From Rhizaria sp. SCN 62-66 (taxonomy: Eukaryota; Rhizaria, unplaced), in NCBI GenBank assembly GCA_001724265.1, contig MEDY01000030.1, positions 62,001 through 126,000 on the forward strand: a stretch of DNA of 64,000 nucleotides, read 5' to 3'. Positions 36,501 to 48,900 of the stretch are shown piece by piece; the stretch's first letter is position 1; each line of letters starts with the position of its first letter. Below the pieces are notes generated by a model. The model was not told the DNA's origin and made no database searches. It was given only the letters and a program-made list of their open reading frames with translations. A program made the position numbers and the translations under genes.

Positions 36501-39430
36501 AAGCCGGAGTTTGCGCTTGAGGCGCTGTGCAAGCTGCTGATGGCGCAGGCGCTGGGCTCTGACCTCGACGCCGCTGCGGCGGCGCGCGCGGCGGGCAGCT
36601 CCGCCGCGGGTGCGAGCGCGGCGGCGTCGGCGGCGACCGCGCTGTTGCCGCTTCTGCGCTCGACGCCGCCGCAGTGGCGCCCAGTGCAAGCTGACGCCTT
36701 CGCCACGTGCGCCGAACACGACGTGACGACCGCTGGCGCGCTGATGTTAGGCCGCGCCGACGGCGGCGTCACGGTCGAAGCGGGCCCCACGGCCGCCGAG
36801 AGCGCGCGCGCGGACACTGCTCCGTTCCTCGTCTCCGCAGACGTGCTGCCAGGAGTCACGCATTGCTACGTGCGCCCGCTTGGCTCAGCCGAGCGGCTCG
36901 CGCGTTTGCTGTTCGTGGTTGGCCAGTGCGCGAGCAAGGTTCTGTCTGCACTTGAGGTCGAGGAGAACACGCTGAAGAAGCTGGTTGTGATGCCCGGTAA
37001 GAAGGGCGTCGTAGCCGCGAAGCAAGTGCGCGCGCGCCGCCGCTCGTCGCTGATTGCAATGGAGAGCATTGCGAAGCACGCGCTGTCGGAGCAGCGCGAG
37101 TCTCTGCTGGGCAGCGACGACGACAGCGACAGCGAAGACAGGAAGAACGTCAACAAGGCCGGCGCTGAGGAAGATGGCGACGAGGAGGAGTACACTGCGC
37201 CCCAGTCCAAGGCTGCCGCCGCTGCCGCCAAGAAGGCCGCCGCTGGCGCGACTCGCAAGCCCCGTGGCAAGACCGCCGCCGCCGCCGCCGCTGCTGCTGC
37301 TCCGCCTGTTGAGGAGGCCGGCGACGAGGAGGACGAGGTGCAGCAGATGATCGCCACCAACGCAAGCAAAGAGATGGAAGTCGAGGCCCGCCTCGCCGCG
37401 GCCGAGGACACTTTAGTGCATCTCACTACGCACGCACGGTCACTGCTGGCGACGTTCGGCCCGCTTATCCGCGAAGTCATGTGGAACCCGTCGGTGTACG
37501 CGCACGATGCACTGCAGGCCGCCGCTGTGTTGGCGTTGGTCAAGTTTATGTGCGTGTCGCGCCGGTTCTGCGTTGAGCACACGCGCATGCTCGCGTCCGT
37601 GCTCACTCACTCGGAGTTGGCGGTCGTGCGCGCCAACGTCGTCGTCGGTTTCGGCGATCTCGTGCAGCGCTGGCCGAATGACGTGGAGCCCTACTGCAAG
37701 TACTTGTACGGACGCCTGCGCGACGCTGATGTGGCGGTTCGTAAAAATGCACTTCTTGTCCTCTCGCACCTCGTGCTGAACGACCTCCACAAGGCGAAGG
37801 GCCCGATTCCGCACGTTGCGCTGTCGCTGGAGGACGAGGACGAGCGCGTGCGCGAGCTTGCGCGGTTGTTCTTCACCAGTCTCATCACCAAGATGCACGA
37901 CAAACGCGCTCTGCTGCAAGTCGCGATCCCAGATGTCGTGCAGTATGTATCATCGATCGAGGGCGTGACAGACGCCGAGTTCCGCGCGATCCTCAAGACG
38001 CTTCTCGCCTTTGCTGGGTCCGGACAGCGCGATATGGAAGCCATCCTCGACAAGCTCTGCTCGCGTTTCGCGCTCGCCAAGCTCGATCTGGGCGCGATTG
38101 ATAAGAGCGCACTGGGCGACTCCGAGAGTGCGGTCGCGGGGGCCGAGTGGAGCCCGCTCGAGGCGCTTGAGTGGGGCACCGGGGCCGGCGTCGCTGTTAG
38201 TATCGACCTGCTCACGGTCACCGCTGGCGGCTGCGCTGGGGACGACGACGGTGCGGACGTGCTCCGGCTCACGGTCACTGCCGTGTCGGGAGAGCAGGCC
38301 AAGAACCACCACAGTGATCTGCTGGCGGCCTCGGCTGCGGCGCGCGCGGCGGCCGCGGCCCGGGCGGCGGCGGCGCGCAATGCGAAGCTCGGAGTGCGTT
38401 CGTACCGCCCTCGTCCTGCAGACCTTGCCATGCTCGCTCAGGTACGTAAATCATCGGCTTTACTATCTTTAATTATTCAAATGCGATATATGCCACACAA
38501 TTTAATCATGAAATCAACTAAAATAATACCAAGTTGATTGTTTTATTCAACTCACACCATATTCGCTTTGTTTTATGTTCTAATGTCTTTTTCTGTGCCT
38601 TTACCTTGTCATAGTGCCGCAACCTGGCGTTCTGCCTGACCCAGCTGCCCCTGCCGGCCTCGTGCGTGCCGCGCCTTGCAGACCACTTTGCACACTACCA
38701 GTCCGTTCTCGGCGACAAGGTCGTCTTCGCGCACTTCGAAACCGTGCTTTCATCTCTCGCCAAGACTGTTCGCGGTTCATCTTCTGCTAAGGACGGCGCT
38801 AAGGAAGGCAAGGAAGGCAAGGACGAGGGTGCGAGCGGCGGCTCAACGGCGGCGGAGCAGCTTGCCGAGCTCCAGGACAAGATCCGCCAAGAGCATGCCA
38901 AACAAGAGGGCGAATCGGGCTCCGCCGCCGCCGCCAGCCGTTTCGGCTCAGCCGTCGCTTTCACTATGCGCGACTCCGCCGCCGCGCTTGACGCCGCGTT
39001 AAGCAGCGCCAAGTTTGCCCAGGCGCAGCTCGCGGCGAAGAACGCGCCCAAGACTGCCGCAGCGGCCAAGAAGAAGGCCGCCGCTGTCGCCGCCGCTGTT
39101 GCGACCCCTGCGAAGGGCAAGGGTAAGACCGCTTACGCTGCCGCGACAAGCAAGGCGAAGGGCAAAGCGGGCGCGCGTGGTCGTGGCGCGCGCGGGCGCG
39201 GTGGCGACAGCGAGAGCGAGGGTGCTGACGAGAACGACAGCCCTGACGATGATGACGATGATGATGATGACGACGAGGAGGAAGTTGCGCCTGCACCTGC
39301 GCCCGCTCCTAAGGGCCGTGGCAAGGCTGCGGCTGCTGCGCCTGCGCCTGCGCCTGCGCCCGCTGCTAAGGGCAAGGCGGCGGCAGGCGGCCGGCGCGCG
39401 CGCGCTCTCAAGGATGAGGACTCCGACTAA
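33582..39430 (+). CDS. Condensin complex subunit 1 (CAP-D2 family), two exons
   Basis: HEAT-repeat, non-SMC subunit of condensin I, which compacts mitotic chromosomes. join(33582..38441, 38615..39430), 1,891 residues; ATG 33582, stop TAA. The N-terminal condensin region is about residues 60-230. The diagnostic Cnd1 core lies at about residues 1,286-1,460, with blocks VMWNPSVYAHDALQAAAVLAL, KFMCVSRRFC, RANVVVGFGDLVQRWPN, YGRLRDADVAVRKNALLVLSHLVLND and SLEDEDERVRELARLFF. Exon 2 resumes in phase 0 with CRNLAFCLTQLPL, a family segment, confirming the splice. Two acidic/Lys-rich inserts (about 34660-34940 and 37080-37370) and a Lys/Ala then poly-Asp tail (about 39060-39430) look like nuclear, phosphorylatable linkers. 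It is longer than typical CAP-D2 (about 1,400 residues) because of these inserts. Confidence 0.94.
34673..34716 (+). repeat. GACGCC/GATGCC-type hexamer repeat (Asp-Ala coding)
   Basis: Tandem Asp-Ala codon pairs inside the first acidic insert of CAP-D2. Confidence 0.7.
38442..38614 (+). other. Spliceosomal intron (CAP-D2)
   Basis: 173 nt, AT-rich, donor GTACGT, acceptor TTGTCATAG, phase 0. It joins two conserved condensin segments. Confidence 0.92.
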
Positions 39431-40351
39431 GAGCGTGGGCTGATGCGTCTACTGTTTGATGTCTTGTCTTGTTCAGGTGGTTGTGGTTTTAAGTAAAGTA
39501 ACGATGATTTCTTTTTATTTTATAGCGTTTTTTTTTTTTTTTGTTTTGTTTTGTTTTTGTTTTGTTATTGACTCGTCGTGGGCAAGCCTGTAGTGTACTC
39601 TCAGTGTGTTTTGCTGCGTTTATTGGTCGTTTCTGTCCCTTTTGTTTTGTCCTAACTTCTTTCCCCTCTTGGAATCGTTCAAGTTGGCCCTGCCGATCGC
39701 GTCATGAGGGATGCAAACGCGCATTAGATGCCTCTTTGTCAGGATATCCGCGCCCACAGTGGATGTGGGTGCGCGAACCGACGGGGTTGCGCGCTTTCTT
39801 TTAAACTCAAGTACATGTACCATGAATACAAAATAGTAATTGCAACTGCGTGACCAAAGGCCGCGAGTGACCGCTTCATCTTAGCCAGGGATATTCACAC
39901 GTATTTAAGAGTTTTTGGAAAGAAAAAAACTTGAATACAATAATAATTATCTTGAAAATGCGTAATTTGCAGTCATAGTATACAAATAGGATGCTTATGG
40001 AGTGTTGCATGCGATGGAGCGAGTTAGACCAGCGTTTGTGGCTGGGAAGAGCCAGTTGACGAGCCGCAGTGGCCGACAGCGACAACACGGTCATCAGGAC
40101 CAAGGGGTGTATCGAATAGTCGCATTTAAGGGCACTTCGTGCTTTCGTAGTGTCAATATATATATAGTACCGAAATGAAGATATGGTGTTGCACCATTGG
40201 AACAAATAGCATGCGTCGTGACGGTCGTTTGTATGTCTTGGGACGTGCTCGAAGTCTTGCTCCCTTTGCCCGACGACGACGACACCTCATTTCACTCTTT
40301 TCTTTTTTTAACCCCCCTTCCCCACTTTGTTCTTCTTCAGAGCGACCCTCA
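39431..40351. other. AT-rich intergenic spacer
   Basis: Lies between CAP-D2 and V-ATPase F. It contains a T15 run followed by GTTTT repeats (39528-39567) and otherwise unremarkable sequence. A TTCTTCTTCAG acceptor-like string ends at 40340 just before the V-ATPase ATG, but no GTACGY donor is visible upstream. Confidence 0.6.
39528..39567 (+). repeat. Poly-T tract followed by GTTTT repeats
   Basis: Fifteen T, then several G(T)4-5 units, in the CAP-D2 3' flank. Confidence 0.85.
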
Positions 40352-40843
40352 ATGGCTGAGTTCGCTAACAAGGTGTCGTTCATCGGCATTATTGGCGACG
40401 AGGTACGCACCCACCCCTTTTTCCCGCTTTTTTTTCCCTCGCCCCCTGCGACGTAACTCCGCTCACCACTCTTGTTTCCTCCTTCCCGTTTGCCCCTGCG
40501 CTTCGTTCCCTCGTTCCCGCTTTAGGACACCTGCACGGGTTTCCTCCTCGCTGGCGTTGGCCACCGCGACAAGAAGGTTGGCTCCAACTTCCTCATCGTT
40601 GACCCCGAGAAGACGCCCAAGGAGAAAATCATTGAGTTCTTCAAGGGCCTCATTGCCCGCAAGGACCTTTCCCTCATCCTCATCAACCAGCACATCGCCG
40701 AGATGATCCGTCCCACGCTCATCGCGCACACGGCGCCCATGCCGACTGTGCTCGAGATCCCCTCGAAGGAGCACCCTTATGATGAGGCGAAGGACCCTCT
40801 GATGATCCGCGTCAAGCAGCTCCTCGGTAACCCCGACGATTAA
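40352..40843 (+). CDS. VMA7: V-type H+-ATPase subunit F
   Basis: Central-stalk subunit of the V1 sector of the vacuolar proton pump. join(40352..40402, 40526..40843), 122 residues, the normal family length; stop TAA. Exon 1 encodes MAEFANKVSFIGIIGDE and exon 2 continues DTCTGFLLAGVG. The joined IGDEDTCTGFLLAGVG is the family signature and is interrupted exactly by the intron. Other conserved blocks are SLILINQHIAEMIRP and LEIPSKEHPYD. The low-complexity inserts seen in the larger neighbours are absent, as expected for a small buried subunit. Confidence 0.97.
40403..40525 (+). other. Spliceosomal intron (V-ATPase F)
   Basis: 123 nt, donor GTACGC, pyrimidine-rich end CCCGCTTTAG, phase 0. It splits the conserved GDE|DTCTG signature. 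Confidence 0.95.
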
Positions 40844-41191
40844 GCTGCAAATACGGCAGCATGTCGCGTTTCTATTGAGCGCGATTGAGACAGTGGCGTC
40901 GGCGCTGAGTGAGCTGGCTGAGTGCGCCCGTTAGCGCGCATTTGCGCTGAAACGGCGGCCTCCAGCAGCCATTGCACGACAGCACTCTCATCGACTCCAA
41001 CAACACATTTCTTGCTGTTCTAAAACATCCCAAAAGTAAAACTTTTCTTTCAAGTTATCAAGACAAAATACACAGTTAACAACGTTTTTATTCTACATTG
41101 ACTCTAATCGGCCCTAATCGAATTGACATAACCACTTGCATTGAATCAATTCAGCGCATATTCACAACGAACATGAACGAACTGAAAAGCT
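40844..41191. other. Convergent 3' spacer between V-ATPase F and dynactin p25
   Basis: About 350 bp without ORFs. TTTATT at 41087-41092 reads AATAAA on the minus strand, a likely poly(A) signal for the dynactin gene about 100 nt past its stop. Confidence 0.55.
41087..41092 (-). terminator. Candidate poly(A) signal AATAAA (dynactin p25)
   Basis: Exact AATAAA on the minus strand, about 100 nt downstream of the DCTN5 TGA. Confidence 0.5.
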
Positions 41192-41878
41192 TCATGCGTA
41201 TTCAGCCTGTGCGGCCGCGACTTCCTCCATCTCCTTGCGCGCGCGCAGAACAAGCTCCGCGCGGTAATACGCGGCCAGCGCGCGCTCGCGGTGCTCCGCG
41301 GCGGCCGCGGCGGGGAGGCGGCCGACGACGCGGGCGGGATTGCCGGCTAAGATGGAGAACGGGGGAGCGACGAAGCCATCGGGTACGCGTGCGTGGGGCA
41401 TTACGCGGACGCAGGAGGCCAAAACGGCGCGGGAACCGACGACCGCGTCGTGCATGACGTGGCAGAGCGGGCCGAGCGACAGGGCCTCGATGACGCAGCC
41501 TTCTTCAACTATGCAGAGGTCGCCGACAGTCAACGGTGCGTGGACCACAGTTCCATCCGGTGCAGTCTATGAACACGGTCGCAAAACGGTATTCGACTCG
41601 ATGAGACAGCCTTCGCCGATGGAGACGGGCGCGAGGTCACCAATAATCTGCGCGTTGGGCGCAATGACGGTATGGCCGCTAGTGCAGGTGACGGAGCCGG
41701 TGATGAGGGACGGGACGCCGATGTGGTTCAGCGACTTGGTGCTCATGTAGCTAGCGCTCGCTTCACCCGCAGAGAGAAGGACCTGGGAGAAGGAAGAGTC
41801 ACGGGAAGCGAGCGGGCCGTACACCGCCAGCGGGGGCGGGGCAAACTCGAACGCGCGCGGTGCGTCGCAGCTGTCCAT
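41192..41878 (-). CDS. DCTN5: Dynactin subunit 5 (p25), one UAG codon
   Basis: Left-handed beta-helix subunit of the dynactin pointed-end complex, which adapts dynein to cargo. 228 residues if UAG is sense, ATG 41878-41876 (MDSCDAPRAF), stop TGA. Hexapeptide-type turns run through SLITGSVTCTSGHTVIAPNA, IIGDLAPVSIGEGCLIESNTVLRP, then [UAG], then VGDLCIVEEGCVIEALSLGPLCHV and VVGSRAVLASCVRVMPHARVP, ending APPFSILAGNPARVVGRLP. The pattern follows animal p25 ([47 protein letters not shown]). The in-frame TAG (41567-41569) falls between VLRP and the VGD turn, where animal proteins have a variable loop. Stopping there would remove half of the helix. No intron seen. Divergent to the KMT2 gene. Confidence 0.9.
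41567..41569 (-). other. In-frame UAG codon, probable glutamine (dynactin p25)
   Basis: Minus-strand context R-P-C-S-[TAG]-T-A-P-D-G, with conserved p25 sequence on both sides in one uninterrupted frame. A polar residue in a surface loop fits Gln. Confidence 0.87.
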
Positions 41879-42376
41879 GGTGCGATCTGCGGTGTGTGGT
41901 AGTGAGGGGAAGAGAAGAGCTACGCGAAAGGAAAGGGAGTGGAGCACGACGGCGTTGTCGAAGAGATATGAAAGGGTGAATTGGACCTGGAGATATTTTC
42001 CGAAATAAAATTGGTCATTCAGGAGTTGTTTAAGTCTGAAAGCGACTTGCAGGGCAATCTGACAAATGTAAGACATCGAGATGGCTTGGCAAAGTTGAGT
42101 GTTTCTGGCATGGGCTCCTTCGGCTCCAAAAATCGGGGCGAGGCCAACAGCCGCAGACGTTTTGGCGCGCGACTCGGGGGGCTCCTTTGCCGAGATATTG
42201 TGAGTCACCCCATAAGTTTTAGAACATATAATTTGTATATCAAACACACATTCTACTTATCTCTTTGTAAAAACTTCTGCACCGGTATTGACGGTGTATA
42301 TCTCTCTCCCCAGCCTTTTTTCTCACGCTACGCGCTTTTTTGATCTCCCTGCTCTTTCGCTTATCAGCCGGCTGAG
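41879..42376. other. Divergent promoter region between dynactin p25 and KMT2
   Basis: About 500 bp with lower GC than its neighbours. T-rich just before the KMT2 ATG (42320-42345). No further gene seen. Confidence 0.5.
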
Positions 42377-45300
42377 ATGGACCAGGAGGGGACAGTCCGC
42401 GTACACGAGTACGACTGGAGTGTTTCCTCGCGCTCAACCGAAGACACCTTGGTTCTCACCCGCAAAATGAAGACTGCCAAGCCTCCCCCGGCCCCCGCCA
42501 AGCCTGCGCCGGCACCAGCGCCCCCCGCGCCCAATGCTCTGCCGTTGCTCAAGGACGTCGTCCCGGCGTCGTTCATCGGCCCTTCTGTCAACTCCGTCTA
42601 CGCCAAGATGGCGAAGCGCGTGGAGACCATGGAAGAGCGCATTGAGCGCGCTAAGAAGTACCGCATGACCAAAACCCGTTTCGCGTATCTCCAAGCGCGC
42701 CGCGCCGAGCGCCGCAAGCAGACGATCGCGTCGTCGCGCCGTTGGCCCTACGCAGACGCGCGCAACCGCGAGCATTACCGTCCGCTGTTCGAAATCCCCG
42801 CGCCCGTTGCGGCGGCCGTGGAGGCGGAGCTTGCGCTGGCGATTGCGGCGGTCGACGCGCAACGCGCCGCCGAAGCCGCCGCCGCTGCCGCCGCCGCCGC
42901 TGCCGAGGCTGCCGCTGTGAAGGAGAGTGAAAGCGTCCCCACCGCGCTCGCTGCGGAGGGCGACGGCACCGACGGCGACGCTGAAGCACCCGCTGCTGCT
43001 ACCGCTGCGGCGCCAGCGGTTGCGACGCCAGCGGCTGCTGGCCCCGTGACTGCTCCCGCTGCCGCTGCTGCCTCAGGCGCGAACTTACTCGTCCCGACCT
43101 CATCATCGTCCTCATCGTCTTCATCGTCGTCCTCTCTCTTAGGCCCCGCCTCTGCCTCTGCCTCTGCCTCTGCCTCTGCCTCTGCGTCTGTGTCGTCGTC
43201 GTCGTCGAGCTACGGCCCCGCTGCAAGTTGTCTTACCACCGGCGCCCTCTTGCTCCCCGGTCTCGCTGCATTCGCGGGCGGCTCATCCCGTCTCATGGCC
43301 GACCCGCGGCTGCAGTCCGCGCTCGGGCGCTGTCTGCCCTCGCCGCCGGTCGATTTCGTCAGCGATGAGGACGACGACGCCGGTGACACTAAGCGCGGTG
43401 GGAGGGACAAAGATAAGGACAAAGACGGCGGAGGGAACAATAACCTCTCTGCTGCGTCGTTGTTTTCTGGATCGTTTCCGACTAGTGCTGGCGGCGGCTT
43501 TAACTCCTCTACCGGTAGTGCAGGCTCTCTCCCCGCCGGCTCTTCCGCGAAGCCCGCGTCGCTGCCCGTCCTGCAGCTGCTGCGGACGCCCATCGCGCCC
43601 TCTGGCTGGGCCCGGTCGGTCACCGCGCTCGCCTCGCTCCCGGGCGCCGGACTCCCGCTGTCGCGCTTCTTGTGCCCGCAGCACGAGGTGCTCTTGCGCA
43701 CGGCGGAGCAGTCGCCGAGCACGCCGATGGCGGAATGGCGCCGCGCGCTGGTGCTGGCGCGGGCCGTGCGCAACCCGAACTCGGCGCAGTTACGCTTCTT
43801 CCGGCCCCCATCTAGCACGAGCTCCAACAGCAGCAGCAGTAGTAGCAGCTCGAGCAGTAGTAACAGTGCAAGTCAGTCGGGCCAGGCTCCCCACAGCCGC
43901 ACGCGTCCCTTCGTCACCTTCGCTGAGCTGACCTTCGTCGCTCTGGGCCACGTCGTCTGGGCACCCACCACCCCCGCGGCGACCCACGCGCTGCCGGCGA
44001 CGGGACACATGGGTCCCGCGTGCCGCGTCGCCGTCCTCCGCAACGGCGTCGTTGCGCTGCCCCAGTCCGTCCGCCCCAGTGACATTCGCGAAGCGCAGCG
44101 GTGTGTCTCTGCGGGCGAGCCCTGGGAGCTGGTTCTGTCACTCGAAACCTGGCAGTTCGCGCTCGCGCCCGTGACCCGCATCGTCGATTTTGCGGTCGGG
44201 TTTACTCAGCACTGCGCAGCGCCGCTATCCCTGTCTGCCGCCGCGGCGGTCGCGTTTGCAGCCGCTCGGTCGACTGCGGAGCACATGTGGACGCGGTGGC
44301 GGCGCCGCCACGGTGACGTTCTGGTGCATAATACGCTCGTTCACGGGGCGCGGCTGCTGCGGCTGCGGGCGCAGGCGCATCATGAGCTCGCTATCGCCGC
44401 GCTTGCTCTGTACCCGCGCCCCGAGGGGAAGCCGTCCGGCAGCAGCGACGAGCGCGCACTCACCCTTCACGGCCACGGCCACAGCCACAGTCATGGGCAC
44501 GGGACGGCGGTGATCGGTGATACTGGCGTAGACGCGCTCGAGTCCTCGGGCCCGGCATGGGACGATAAAGTCGCCTTTCTGACCCCCGGCGGCACGGGAA
44601 TCCCCGCGCCGGAGCTGCTGCAGGCTGACCCGCGTGCTTACGTGCAGCGGACCAACTTGCGCCTCTCGGCCGCCGCGGCGTCGGCCACCGCCGCGGTCGC
44701 CGCCGCAGCCGCTGCAGCTGTCACAGCCTCACTCTCCTCGTCCTCGTCATCGGCGCTCTCTGCGTCCGCGTCTGCGGGGGCGCCAGGGTCCGTGCCGTGC
44801 ACCGAGCTCGTGCTGTCGACAGGTAACAACAACAAGAGTGGCGACAACAATAACAACAAGCCGCGGCGCGTTCTCCCTCCTGCTGACGACGACGCTCTCG
44901 GCATGTCAGGCGCCAGCGCTGCTCTGCGCTCGCTTCCTTCCGCGCTCTGGCCGCTAGTGCGCGCCGCCGCGGCACTGCGTGAGCGGCCGCTGCAGTGGAT
45001 CGACCTCATCGGCCAGCGTGTCGTTGTCTGGTGGCCGCCCGAGGAGCGGTGGTTCCGTGGTGAAGTTGTTCAGATTAACCTCGCCGCGTTGTCCGCGTTC
45101 GTGCGGTATGATGACGGCGACGCGGCGTGGATGGCGCTGGGCGAGGACGCCGCGTGCCCGCTCCCGCGCGAGCTCGACTGCTTCTTCAAAGCTCCCTGGG
45201 GCGACGATGCGCCGCCCGACGAAGGAGATTTCAGCGACGAGCTCTCTGGTGCGGACCACGACGACGAAGCAGCTGCCGCGGCGCACTCGGCCGCCGTCGC

Positions 45301-45889
45301 TGCGGCCGCGGCGGCGCGCGAGAGCGGCGGCAAGGCCGGCGGCAAGAGCGGCGGCATGAGCTCCTCCGCGCGCGCTGCCCGTGCCGTCCACTTCCAGTCC
45401 GCGGCCTTCGCAATCGCCGTGCGTGCGTCCCGGTCTGCGGCCCCGGACCCGGCGCCGCGCGCGCTGGACTCCGACTTCGAGTCCGAGCTTGACTGGGAGG
45501 ATCCCGTCGACACGCGCAACAGGGTGCTGCGGCGCCGGGCCGCGCGCGCGGAGCGCCGGGCGCGGCGCGAGGCGAGGCGTGCGGCGGCGGCTGGCGGCGC
45601 GCTTCGTGACGGGCAGGGAGGGGATAACTTGGAAGACGGCGACGTTGAGGCCGAGGCCGAGGCCGAGGCCGATGCCGAGGCCGATGCCGACGCCGAGGCC
45701 GACGCCGACGCCGACGCCGATGCTGACGGTGGCGGTGACGGTGAGGACGGCGCTGTTGCGACCCCTGGCGCCACGCCGATGACTGACGGCGGCGACGGCG
45801 GCGCGAACGGCGGGGGTGCGGTGACTGTTGTGGGGGTGCGCGAGCGTGACCGTCCGCTTGCGTCGGTCGGGGCACGCTCCGCCGCCGCC

Positions 45890-45922
<33 letters not shown>

Positions 45923-48900
45923 GAGGCCGGGAATGACGGCGAGATCGTCACTCCGTCGGCGCTGGCCCGCACCAAGGCCGCCGTGGCCGCTAGCAACCGC
46001 GCGAGTGCTGAAAACAACGACTCTGCTGCCGGTGCCAGCGGCCCCGAAGGCGCCAACGAGGGCGACGCGACGGACGCAACGAGCTCCGAAGTCGACGAGT
46101 TCGAGGAAGACGAGCTGATCGAGGCCGCGGCACGGCTTGCTGACACGCCCGAGGCACGTCGCCGTCGTCGCGCGGCGGCACGGATGCAGCGCGCACAGGA
46201 AGCGGGCGCGCAACGCACATGCTGGGGCTGCAACGGGTGCGAAACGGCCGGCGGCGGCAGCTCGAAGCTGGCGTACGCGAGTATGCGTGACGGCGCGGCG
46301 GCCGCGATGGTCAAGGAACAGGCCGATCTCGTCCGCTGTACGCGTTGCGGCAAGTCGTGTCACCGTGAGTGCTTCCGCCTGCTCGTGCAAAAGGCCATCG
46401 CCGCGCAAGAGCGTGCTTTGGTGGAGCACGAACGCACGCTTGAAGACGCGGACCCCGCCAAGCGCGCCGCTGCCGACGGCGCGAGCGCGGCGGACGGGTC
46501 CGCGGCGGGCGACGGCGCGCACACGAGCGCGGCGCCGACCAACCGTAGCCACAAGAAGAGCACGGCGAGTTCCAACAGTAGCTCCAACTCGCTGCCCGGG
46601 TCCGCTTCGGGGGACGGAGAGCCGACTCTGGTAGCGGGCCGCGACCTCGTGGCGACTGAGCTGTGGCAGCCCAAGCTGCGGCTAAATCCTGCGCAGGAGC
46701 AGACCCAGTACCAGGTGTCGTGGCACCTGCGTGAGTGGCGCTTCGCGGGTGAATCGCTGCATCTGATCCCTCAGCTGGCGTATCCGCGGTGCCCCGACTG
46801 TCTCGCGTGTGAGCACTGCGGCGAGCCGGACGAGCCCGAAGCGATGGTGACGTGCGATGTGTGCGAGCTCCGCGTGCATATGCAATGTCTTGACCCGCCG
46901 CTCGCGTCGCGCCCGCCCGGTGGGTGGATCTGCGTCGATTGCGTGCGCTGCCGCTCGTGCAACCAGTCCACCTCGAACAGGTACGCAGCGCCCGAAGAGC
47001 TCGTTTACCGCGCTCTCGGCCGCGCGCCGCCCAAGCGCCCCGCTGGCGGGTCCCGCGCGGGCAACGCCAACACCGTCAACGCCGAGGTTGCCGCCAACAG
47101 CGCCAAGGACCGGCGCGAGGCTGAGGCCGCGGCTGTTGAGTTAGGTTTCGCCAAGGCGAACCGGAACAAGAAGATCGTGCACCACGCCGACGACGACGCG
47201 CCTCATGGCTCCAAAATGCGTTCGTCCCCGCGCGCGTCAAAGCATTTGGCGGCGCACGTTGACGGCGCAATGGCGTCCGCGTCGCGGTCGCTGTTCCAGG
47301 CCGCGCATCAGCGCACGTCGCGCGCGCGCAAGCCCGCGACCGTGGAGTCCGGCGTGCCGGTGCTGGAGCTTCTGGCGCGCGAGGCCGCACTGGAGCTGTC
47401 GCACCCGATGCTCGCCGCGCGCGCTGGACTGCCGCGGCCGCTGGTGTCTGCGCTGGCGATTGCGGACGCGCTGGGGCTAACGATTGAGAGCATGATCCCC
47501 GATAAAGTGCGTCTGCCGGTCATGCCTGAGGCACCGCGCGCGGTGGTGCACTTGTTGGTCGAGGAGGAGGCCACGGCGCAGGCTCTGGCGGCGGCCAAGG
47601 TAAGTGCGAATGCTGCACAGGCGGCTGCGGCTGCAGAGCACTCTGAGAGACTCGCATCTGCGGCATCTGCGGCCTCGGCGTCTGCGGCTTCTGCGGCTGT
47701 CACGGACGCCACCGCAGCAGCGCCGGAGATTGCGACAGAGACCGACTCAACTGCGACTGCTGCTGCCGCTGCTGTTGCTGGTCCCGTGCCTGCGACGGAG
47801 AGCGACGTCACAACTGCGATGACCGACACCGACCCGTCGACAATCCCCGACAGTGCGAGCTCTGCGAGCACCACTGCGTCGACTGTGCCAGCTTCTACGA
47901 GCGCCACCGCGAGCGCGACGAACGCAGCGGGCGCGGCTAGCACAACGGGCGCGGCTACGACCTCCATGGCGGAGGACGAAGAGCTGGCGATGAGATTGGC
48001 GGCTGAGGAGGCGGAAGGGCTGGGTCCTGCCGCGGCGGCGCGCCGGCGTGCGGCGGCTGTGCGTCTGGACCAACTGCGCAGCGCTGCGGAGGCTGCGGAT
48101 GAGGAAGCGAGCCGCAAGCTTGTGGCGCCCTCCGTGTGGCTCAAGATCATGTACGCCACGTGCCCGTTCCTGCAGACGCCGATGCTGAGTCTGTCCGCAC
48201 TTATCACGCGCAACTTCGTCCCGCCCGTGACGCCCGTATCCGTGCTCGACGCCACCGAGTACGCCGAGGCGCTGCGTGAGCATAGGTTGCAGCACAGGCG
48301 CGACCGCCCGCCGCTGCCGTACCGCCCCACCACCTCGCGCAAGAGCCAAGTGCGGCGCAACGGGCTCTTCGCCTCGTATGCCGAGCTTTCGGACGAGGAA
48401 GAGGCTGAGCGCGTGGCGAGCCGTCTTCAGGCTCGTGCCGCCGCGACTGCGCCGCCACCCCCGCTGGTGTGGCACGCGCCGCCTCGCCCGCAGGAGGCCG
48501 CACAGACTGCATTCCGCGCCATTTCCAAGGTTCTGACGGCGCTTTTCTCGCCGCAGTCGCCCGAGGGCCCCGACGCGCCGGTGCGGCCGGTGCTCGTGGC
48601 GCGGGACTACCTCACGCTCGTGCGCGCGCAACTGCAGCGGCACGCGGTGAGTTCGCACTGGCGCGTGCTCGGCGCGCGGCCGGACGACGTACCGGTGTGG
48701 AAGTTTGACTACACGATGTGCTACGAGTGTGGCGTGCGGTGCGATCAGAACTGGAGCTGCCCGCTGTGCGACAAGGTGTGGTTTGAGGATGAGCCCGAAC
48801 CGATGATTGAGTGCGACACGTGCCAGCGCTGGGTTCACGTCAAGTGCGACGGTATGACCGGGGATGTGTTCGAGGAGGCTGCCAGCGACACTGTGCGCTA

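Noticed and set aside
40229-40340. 5' UTR intron or extra exon before V-ATPase F
   Set aside because: An acceptor-like TTCTTCTTCAG is present, but there is no GTACGY donor upstream, and the ATG at 40352 already gives the family's normal N-terminus.
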